Position numbers and translations under genes: made by a program. Positions 1 through 6,484 of a stretch of 11,250 bases of DNA are shown piece by piece. Where the stretch lies: NCBI GenBank assembly GCA_034696485.1, contig JAQIWT010001339.1:1-11250 (forward strand), in the 5' to 3' direction. How positions within the stretch are numbered: position 1 is the first letter of the stretch; every line of letters begins with the position of its first letter. The DNA comes from Isohypsibius dastychi. Its lineage: Eukaryota; Tardigrada; Eutardigrada; Parachela; Isohypsibiidae. The notes beneath the pieces are model-generated. The model made no database searches, was not told the origin of the DNA, and saw nothing but the letters and a program-made list of their open reading frames with translations.

Positions 1-21
1 CTATTAACCAGTCTCCAAGAA

Positions 22-35
22 AATATATGTATATA
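22..35 (+). promoter_or_regulatory. TATA-like AT stretch upstream of the ParB-like gene
   Basis: An alternating A/T run (aatatatgtatata) lies about 108 nt before the ATG at 143. Its position would suit a core promoter with a 5' UTR of roughly 80 nt. The support is composition and position only, and simple AT-rich sequence is an equally good explanation. Confidence 0.25.
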
Positions 36-142
36 GCGGTCACACTGAAGGTCACTGTTAAAAAGCCTCCGGAAAACTTCGCGAAAAACTGAGGTAATCA
101 GAAACAAAGGGTAAACACAGTAATCTGACTTATTCAGCAAAC

Positions 143-1994
143 ATGGCAGGGCGTTCTTTCATGAGCCCACACGAAGAAAAATGTAGGGAAAAGTTGATCG
201 GCTCGTTTGACATCCCGCTTCAGCAAATGCAAATTGCCCCGGAATCTCACTCTTATCGGAATATTTCTTCTCAACATGTGAGCTACATTGCTGCTGCGTT
301 AGCAAACAAAAATTCAGAAATACCAAAAGATATCTTCATTGGATATGTAACCGAGAACTTCCCGTCAAAAGGAATGGTTCCACAAACTGCAGTGGTTCAC
401 ATTATAGCAGGTGGGTTATTCAAAAACGACAAGACTTCAGCTTTGTTGGAATCTTCACCCCTATCCAAAATACTGGGGACAACGGCAATGTTTTAACAGG
501 AAGACATTTTTTACAAGCTCTTCAAACCACACAGAACGGAAGGAAAAAGAGGCGTACAGTGTTTTGTACAGTGAAAGTTTATCGGAATCTTACGAGCAAC
601 GAAGCTAGATATCTGGGTGTTTGCAAACAGTCGCACGCCGAAAACATCAGATTCACCACTCCCTATGATTATGTCAGACAGTTCCGATTTCTTAAATATC
701 AATTCCACGAATTGGAGCTGAATTCAGTTGATTTGCCGATGGATTGTCCTGGGAATTTTATTCAGTCCAAGAGAAGCCATTACGTTAACAAAGAATTCCG
801 CGATATCTATCCTTATATTAAAGTACGTCGAAATCATACCAACATCACATCAATAAAAAATCATATCAATAATAGTGATAGTGTGATAGATCAATATTAT
901 TTCATAATCATATCATAATATCATATCATCAATATCATAATAATGATAGATCAATATCAGTGATAGTGTAAACAGTAGTAATTCTCAAATTTCAGACATC
1001 CTACATCAATAATCAGCTTAAGTGGTTGTCATATACGGCTGACAATACGTTGGCTGTTTGGAATCTGATAGATGAATTGATGAATATGCTAGAAAATGGA
1101 CTGGTACTAAATTTTCCAAAAGCTGGTTTGCCGAACAATGAAGAACTGAAAACGAAAGTTCCATTCATTGGATCTATCGATGGATTTATGACCATCCAAA
1201 CGAAGCTGAAAACTGAACTGAAAAGAATCATTGTTATATCCGCGATTATCAAAGCGAAGAATTGGGAAGTTTTTGAATCAGCACGACCACCTGTAATGCG
1301 AGAAGGCAAGCGATCCGCGTACGAAAGTTCTGATGTTGATTACTCAAGAATAAGGAGAAAGAAACAACTGGACGATGATTCAGAAGATGATACAGTTATG
1401 GATCTGGATAGCTTCCAATTCACTTTACGTGGATATGAAATTCAACGTGACACTTTGAAAAAAAGGCTGAGAGACGCACAAGATGAATTAGAAAATCTAA
1501 AAGAAACTGTCCTACTCCAATCATTCACCGAAACTGCCGTAAGAGTTCCACTGCAAAATATGCTATATAATTGACTGAGTGATGAAGGTATCGATTATTC
1601 CCAGGTTATTCGTGATGTGGATCTCAGCGGAAAGTTTATGGTCTCAAGCAAACTTGATTTGTTCAGAATACTCAATCGCTGTAAAGCAGAAACAGTCCAC
1701 AGCTGTAGGGTGGAGGATTACGGACGCATTTTAAAGGATCAAAAATACTATAAAAAAAGAGAACAATTACCAGAACTGTTCTTGACCTCCACCTACTCCC
1801 AAAGTTTGTTGCTACTTTCGACAAGAGCCGAAAATGTCTCAAACTTAACTCGCTACAGTTTGACAGGTTTTTTTGAATGCACTGCTCAAATAATATGGTT
1901 TGTTCCTGAGGCTTACCTGTCTTTCTCAAAAAAAATTTACGAGAGATGTTTACGCCGGCGGTTTGCATGGATTGTACTCCAGTCTCGGCAATAA
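143..1994 (+). CDS. Spliced gene with N-terminal ParB/Srx-like domain and C-terminal coiled coil
   Basis: Unnamed gene. The proposed exons are 143-410, 500-822, 996-1538 and 1605-1994, joined by GT..AG introns of 89, 173 and 66 nt with phases 1, 0 and 0. They give one open frame of 507 residues. The ATG at 143 has an A at -3 and a G at +4. Residues 23-160 follow the ParB N-terminal fold in order: DIPLQQMQI near residue 23 (the usual I-P-x-x-x-I strand), a helix at 42-55, IIAGRHFLQAL at 87-97 (compare the family's G-R-H-R-x-x-A-L motif), LTSNEARYLG at 120-129, and AENIRFTTPYDYVRQF at 136-151 (compare box III, E-N-x-x-R-x-x-L-x-P-x-E). The conserved second Arg of G-R-H-R is Phe here. The later part holds a basic RIRRKK stretch, an acidic DDDSEDD run and a probable coiled coil near 335-372, suggesting a nuclear protein. 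ParB-like proteins bind CTP or related nucleotides; whether this one does is unknown. The 3' end is the least certain part. Confidence 0.62.
866..970. repeat. AT-rich degenerate repeat inside intron 2 of the ParB-like gene
   Basis: The stretch is built from variants of atcata, with two exact longer repeats: tgatagatcaatat at 884-897 and 944-957, and agtgatagtgt at 874-884 and 959-969. The two words occur in opposite order in the two copies. It lies wholly inside the 823-995 intron, which is the longest intron of this gene. Replication slippage is the likely origin. Confidence 0.7.
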
Positions 1995-2258
1995 GATACG
2001 GATCACGCATTGACATTTAGTTCCAGTGTATTTACAGACGTTTTCCGGTTTGATTGTGTTAGTATAAGTAATCTTGAAACGAAAAAGATTTATTCACTGT
2101 TGTTTCATCAAAATGCTCAGATACTTTACACACACTTGCTCGAAAATACTCCGAGGGACAAGAGGTCTCCACCACATTTTCGAGAGCAAATTAAGCAGTT
2201 TCTCACACCAGTTTCAGTGTCGGTCTTGGATTTTGTTCCCCTGAATCACGAGAGTTGA
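1995..2258 (+). other. Possible alternative 3' exon of the ParB-like gene
   Basis: The frame used by the fourth exon is open again from 1995 to a TGA at 2256-2258. A candidate intron at 1948-2037 (90 nt, gtttac to ttacag, phase 1) would skip the TAA at 1992 and give a 565-residue product ending in LNHES. The encoded residues show no motif I recognise. Against it, a minus-strand AATAAA at 2089-2094 and the end of the minus-strand oxidase at 2246 both fall inside it, so it may simply be 3' flanking sequence. Confidence 0.25.
2089..2094 (-). terminator. Candidate polyadenylation signal for the multicopper oxidase locus
   Basis: TTTATT on the plus strand reads AATAAA on the minus strand, about 150 nt past the oxidase stop at 2246-2248. 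The orientation and distance suit a 3' UTR end, but such hexamers are common by chance in AT-rich DNA. Confidence 0.3.
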
Positions 2259-3024
2259 AGGCAAGTCGGGAAATCAGGAGGAGGTGCAACTAGGCTAGGA
2301 TAGCCGCCGTCTTTTTCTACCGATAGAATAGCCATCATGCTAATATCCATATGCCATTTGATATGACAATGAAACAGCCACGGTCCAGGCTTGTCCACCT
2401 TCATGCGGTAGAAGTTATAGGTGAACGCTTCCACCGAAAACGAGTCGGCTCTCATTAAAATCGGTGCCGGTTTGGACAGATCAGGAAGCACACCAATACC
2501 ATCCAGTACACTCTGCTTCACGGTCACCACATTCTTCTCACCACATTCATTCAACCCGCTGAAAACAGAGGCAGTAGTGTAGTTTTATTGAATGATCCCG
2601 TCGCGATCATGTCGATATGATAGCCATGTGTATGCAAAGGATGGGCGAATTTCCCAAGGATACATGGACAATCTCGTACGTCAACCCAAGCTCCCACGCG
2701 ACGATGTTGCTCTGTTGTAGATGTCCACCCAATCAATGGTCCGTTGGACATAAAAGTACTGTCCGGCCGATTGCAGAAATAAATTTTCTGAAGAAGTGGC
2801 GTCATGGGGTGAATGACGGAAATATTATTGACCGACGAGTACTCCATCTTTGAATGGACCGTAGTCGCCAATGTGAAAAACAATTCGTCGGTGAGCCGGT
2901 ATGGGGCATTACAGTAGCAGAATTGCTCCGATATCCAGGGTGCTTCCTTTACTCCCGCCTGGTGAACTGGAGCGGACAGCGTTCTGCTGCGCTTCGAATC
3001 TGGTGCGTTTCTGAATCTGATGTT
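2246..3024 (-). pseudogene. Multicopper oxidase (laccase-like) C-terminal cupredoxin domain, truncated and frame-disrupted
   Basis: Laccase-type oxidases couple one-electron oxidation of phenols or metals to reduction of O2, using four coppers. Here only the last cupredoxin domain is present. Reading the minus strand, SVNNISVIHPMTPLLQ matches the family's N-N-I-S-F-x-x-P-x-x-P-L-L segment. HPLHTHGYH supplies the His ligands (near 2625-2650), and PGPWLFHCHIKWHMDISM gives the H-C-H, the following His and the axial Met (near 2340-2375). All visible copper ligands are kept. The frame is open from 3024 to a TGA at 2551-2553, then continues in another frame to 2246, ending PTCLQLS. An AG acceptor (ctgttttcag) sits at the switch, but no GT donor exists between it and the HTHG motif. 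The frame change is therefore an indel, a non-canonical intron or a sequencing error. The first two cupredoxin domains are not found in the window. It converges on the ParB-like gene. Confidence 0.72.
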
Positions 3025-3120
3025 TCACGAAGGCTCTTCGACAACGGGCAACAACTTGCTCGTCAGTTTGGATTTGGCTGTCGGTCCGGTTTGCATCTGA
3101 GTACTAGTACTTCGCCCTAT

Positions 3121-3260
3121 ACTCTATCCTCCCGATAAATCGGTGGTATAGAGTTTTGAAATAGTCAATCAAGACTGCGGGCCCCGATTGGTAGACAGAA
3201 GCGGTTGCGGGCACGATTTACTAAATTAAAACAGCTTACCACCGATTCATCGGGAGGATA
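3121..3260. repeat. 24-nt near-perfect inverted repeat with 88-nt spacer
   Basis: The arms are 3125-3148 and 3237-3260 and match at 23 of 24 positions when one is reverse-complemented. Each arm holds its own small palindrome (ccgat-aa-atcgg on the left, ccgat-tc-atcgg on the right). The left arm is also bordered by actctat at 3121-3127 and its complement atagagt at 3148-3154, making a second, local hairpin. The spacer shows no coding sense. It could be the ends of a small non-autonomous transposon, a hairpin RNA or a protein-binding site. No target-site duplication is obvious. Confidence 0.8.
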
Positions 3261-3764
3261 ACTATCACGCACTCAGAGCGAGCTTGGACACCTTGAGTTC
3301 AGCTGGAGAAATGATAACAAGGGTCCTAGCTCCTCGCCAGACTGGGTAGTGTTGTTTTAGCACTCGCCCTCTTCTGTTTGTGTGTTCTTGCAAACATAGT
3401 GGGTTTTCGTGATCAGTGTGGTTGTTTTAAAATGCACAGATTCAGTAAGAGCTGACATATTTCGTAACTGCAGTGTTCACTAGCTCACTAGCTCCAATTA
3501 TCAAAAACCACTACCAGAAGAATTGCAAATGGGGAAACAAGCTACAAGCGTGCACCATTTCATTTATGGTCTCGAGTTTATTGATGATCATCGTACATGT
3601 CCTGCAGAATGATGCGCTCATTAAGATTCGCACTGTACGCAATCAAAATCCATACCCATAACCTGCAAATGTCGCAGCAAGAACTAGAATAAAACCCTTT
3701 CTTGAGCGTCGGAGCCACTAACCTGGTTGCGGTCAGGGGAAAGTGTAACAGCTGCCTCGAAGCA
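3261..3764. other. Intergenic stretch with no recognisable gene
   Basis: I see no coherent coding sequence here. Short open frames on both strands (for example minus strand 3578-3790) have no motif, no matching splice sites and no clear start context. The stretch separates the 5' end of the oxidase fragment and the inverted repeat from the 3' end of the inverted kelch fragment. Confidence 0.5.
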
Positions 3765-4205
3765 AAGCGGCCACTGAGATACAATTTCATCCAGTTGACA
3801 GCTCTCGTTTCACGTGCATCGCTTCCCCAGTGACAGATGACTCTTTCTGTTTTCCCGACCTGAATGGCTTATACATCACATATATTCTCTCACAACGCCG
3901 CTACGGTCGAAAGTTACTGGCATTTGTGCAATTATCGTTAACTAGAACCAAACCTACATTTCCGCATTTTGAAGGATACTGCTGCCTCCCTTCCTGTATC
4001 CAACCTCGCCGGCTTTACAGACTTTCGTCCAGTCACCCGTCTTGGGATCGTACGCTTTACACATTCGCTTTCTGCAAAGGTTCACAGGTTCACAGGTTCA
4101 AGAAAGTTCCGCAGTTCTTCAAGTTCCTAACATTCATGGAAATCGTATGTCCACACCATTCAGCCAGTTCCGCTTCGCTAAAGAAGCTCACAAGATAAAA
4201 TATCA
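3765..4205 (-). pseudogene. Decayed inverted partial copy of the BTB-kelch gene (3' exons)
   Basis: The minus strand from 4071 to 3958 encodes RMCKAYDPKTGDWTK, matching RMCKVFDPVTGDWTK in the intact kelch gene (8739-8783). It ends at a splice donor in the same place (aaat|gt). The following intron, 3957-3901 (57 nt), begins gtaggttt where the intact gene has gtgagttt, and ends in AG before CGGCGTTG in both copies. The last exon matches at intervals down to gaaattgtatctcagtggcc near 3766 (intact copy: gaaattgtgtcccaatggcc). Upstream, minus-strand SEAELAE near 4175 corresponds to REGFELAE of the intact gene. A one-base insertion shifts the frame in the 3958-4071 exon, and a TGA follows the acceptor (gcg ttg tga). 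No BTB, BACK or earlier kelch exons are present. Because the intron is kept, it arose by DNA duplication and inversion, not retroposition. Confidence 0.8.
4078..4100. repeat. 8-nt tandem repeat (aggttcac, nearly three copies)
   Basis: The unit aggttcac is repeated perfectly at 4078-4085, 4086-4093 and 4094-4100 (last copy one base short). It lies just upstream of the splice acceptor of the inverted kelch fragment, where its minus-strand form is gtgaacct. Slippage in non-functional sequence is the simplest origin. Confidence 0.85.
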
Positions 4206-4233
4206 CCCTGGAAGCCTTGACTTTTCTTTACAG

Positions 4234-5838
4234 CCATAGAAACGTTATGGAATGCCGCCACTGGATCCGAGGCTGCTCGTCGTCAGCTAGAAGCGGGCAT
4301 TTCTACAATGCCTGACATAAATGGACGTGAAAGAGATGGAACACGTGAAATCAAACACGCAGAAAAAGATGGAACTAGGAAATTCTGGTGACAGCTTAAA
4401 TGTTCCTCTCAAACTACAGTACAAGATTTGTTACTTAAAAGTTTTGTTTGTATTTCGGTCAACGTTGTTTCTTCTAGGGCCTGCCGAGAATTGGGAGAAA
4501 GAGTAAGAGCATGAATTCTCTTTCAAGTTCCACCAGTGGATCCTAACGGTCATCAGGATCCAGTGCAATTCGATCTGCCACCCGGGTTTGACCGAACAAA
4601 CCTGCGACAGTGTTTTGGACCGCAATGCCGATTCGCTGCCGTGCCAGATTCCAAATATTGTTCGCATGAGTGCGGTCGAGCTCTGGCTAAAAAGTAAACA
4701 TAAGGAGCCGTATAATCACTTTGCGAAAAAATGAACATTTTTTCAAGAAATTTTGATTTACGCTAACTTTTATAATTTGATGTCTAATATTAAATTGCTA
4801 ATTTCCGGCCGTTTTCAAAGTAGCTGTATGATTTCTGTGATGGGTTTTTACGACATTGAAAGTAATTGTTTGGTTATGTTGTAATTTGAATTTACTTGAA
4901 TTTTATTCGTGTATGTTTTGCAACTTCTTAATTCTTATCTTGTTTTTAGGCGATTGATGGAGATTATGCCGACGCGGCTGATTCAGATGGGAAATCCTAC
5001 TTGCGGCAACTTTGCGGAATGCGAGGAAATGGACACTATTCGCAAACGACTTGCCGCATGTAAAGGTGTTTTGGATACGCTTCTGGTACGGAAAGCAGAA
5101 CTGGAGGACAAGATCCGTGTTGGAAAACTAATCAGTGCCGAATCCGTGAAAGAAGAAACCGATGATGATGCGGATAACTCGGAAGTCAGCTGCATTACTT
5201 GCGGACAATCGGTTTCTTTGAAAACAGCTATTAAACATTTTGCAAGGTGTTTGAACCGGGTCAGTGGAAGATTAATCTTAACGATGAACCGGAAGTGTGA
5301 ATTTGTGTTGCTTTCAGTGTGAGAACCAGACTTCATACGGATCGATAATTCCGACAACATCAACAATGTTTTGCAACTTCTTGAACCCGAAAACTAAGAC
5401 TTACTGCCGGCGTCTGAAAATTTTCTGCCCGGAGCACCTCAAATAAGTTCATGATCACCATGAGGTTTGCGGATCCCCGCTGTTGGGCGACCAGTTTCAA
5501 CCGACAACGTCATTTTGTCGGATTTACAAAAAGAACTGCTCGAAGCATCCTTCTTGAGAAAAAATAAAAAGAGCAGAAATCGATCTGGAAACATTGAGAA
5601 CGGTAAGAGTTCGGATGTCAAAAGTTTATGATTTCTCAATACTCGTGTTATGATTTTTTCACTTTGATATTTCATGTTTTGATTTCAGTGGATGAAAATG
5701 GATGATCTTGCGGAACAAGAAAAAGTTTTGATGCTTTCCATACGATCTCGTGGCGGAATTGTGCAGTGTATGACGAACTATACGATTAATGAGCGGGAAG
5801 CTGTAAAAGCATCATCGGATACTGAATTGGATGAATAA
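4234..5838 (+). pseudogene. CXXC1/CFP1 (COMPASS CpG-binding subunit) C-terminal half with three in-frame stops
   Basis: CFP1 recruits the SET1 H3K4 methyltransferase to CpG islands. The proposed exons 4234-4387, 4478-4693, 4950-5259, 5318-5602 and 5689-5838 keep one frame with no indel, and the four introns (90, 256, 58 and 86 nt) have GT..AG ends. Recognised motifs in family order are RQCFGPQC, KYCSHECG, RLMEIMPTRL, a helical linker, a CxxC...H...C segment (CITCGQS ... HFARC), ENQTSYGS, TKTYCRRLKIFCPEH, EVCGSPL, SFCRIYKKNC, EKIKRAEIDLE and WMKMDDLAEQEK. In-frame stops are TGA 4512-4514, TAA 5444-5446 and TGA 5555-5557, the last at the family's Trp in C-W-E-K-L. Two conserved cysteines are also lost: CGC is CGS, and the Cys just before that Trp is Ser. 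The N-terminal PHD finger and the CXXC zinc finger are absent. The first exon (4234-4387) has no recognised motif and is tied to the gene only by frame and splice sites. Family identity is strong; status as a pseudogene is likely. Confidence 0.85.
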
Positions 5839-6422
5839 TGGAAAGATTATTGAACCGTTAATATCGATCTAATGGAATATGTGCTGTTCTTAATTTTCTC
5901 TTGATGTTTCCTCCGGCTTCTTACAGTATCAACGAAGTAAATACTTTATATAAGTTGGCATTAGCTTTTGATTTTGATACGAACTGGAGCTGCAGTCAAA
6001 TGTAGGTTAAACGCATGGAAAAAAATTCATTATGGTCTATGCAGAAGACAGTGGAGTGGCCAGCGTATACAATGCAAGCTAGCTTGAGACCATATTATAA
6101 ATTAGAAGCCAGACCAAGTCAACACCCCGGAGCAGTGCAGACAATCCCATTCAATGCTCCTGTTAAGAGCTTCGATAGATACTACCTTTTGGTAGATAGA
6201 AAAAAGATCATAGAGAAAAGATCCAAATTTGGTTTCTACGCCGTATCTATTCAGGAGCTCCTGATCTATTTCATTTGATGTAATCACAGAAGACAATCTG
6301 GTCTACTGAGGAGCATTGTCTACAATACTGCTGGTCTCGTCCGTAATTAAGGTGAAGCTGGAAGTCATTGTTTCTTATGGGACTAGAAATCTAAATGCTC
6401 CCTAAACGAAGTGGGAAAAAAG
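5839..6422. other. Intergenic stretch between the CFP1-like locus and the BTB-kelch gene
   Basis: No coding sequence is supported. An 87-codon open frame (6015-6278) and its antisense partner have no motif, no splice context and no family resemblance. A short perfect stem, ctacc-tttt-ggtag at 6182-6195, is the only local structure seen. The 3' UTR of the CFP1-like locus and the promoter of the kelch gene should lie here. Confidence 0.5.
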
Positions 6423-6438
6423 CTCGTTCTGAAACGAG
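6423..6438. promoter_or_regulatory. Short inverted repeat upstream of the TATA box
   Basis: ctcgtt at 6423-6428 and aacgag at 6433-6438 form a perfect 6-bp palindrome with a 4-nt gap, ending four bases before the TATA box. Its position suits a transcription-factor site, but no specific factor is recognised. Confidence 0.3.
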
Positions 6439-6441
6439 TAG

Positions 6442-6450
6442 TTTATAAAA
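6442..6450 (+). promoter_or_regulatory. TATA box of the BTB-kelch gene
   Basis: TTTATAAAA lies 34 nt before the ATG at 6485. With the usual spacing of about 30 nt, transcription would begin near 6472-6478 and leave a leader of only about ten bases. A match this good just ahead of an intact gene is unlikely to be chance, but the short leader is unusual. Confidence 0.55.
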
Positions 6451-6484
6451 CGGCGTTTGAAATCAAGTTGGCTACTGATCTAGA

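Noticed and set aside
1572-1574. TGA of the ParB-like gene as a selenocysteine or obligatory readthrough codon
   Set aside because: A 66-nt GT..AG intron that keeps the frame removes it; no need for recoding and no selenocysteine-insertion hairpin was recognised.
2617-3138. Plus-strand open frames opposite the oxidase
   Set aside because: They are antisense shadows of the minus-strand copper-binding domain.
3830-4239. Plus-strand open frames over the inverted kelch fragment
   Set aside because: They are the antisense of the minus-strand kelch exon, which has matching family motifs and intron position.
6015-6278. 87-codon plus-strand open frame upstream of the kelch gene
   Set aside because: No motif, no splice or promoter context, and an equally long antisense frame. 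It looks like chance open sequence.
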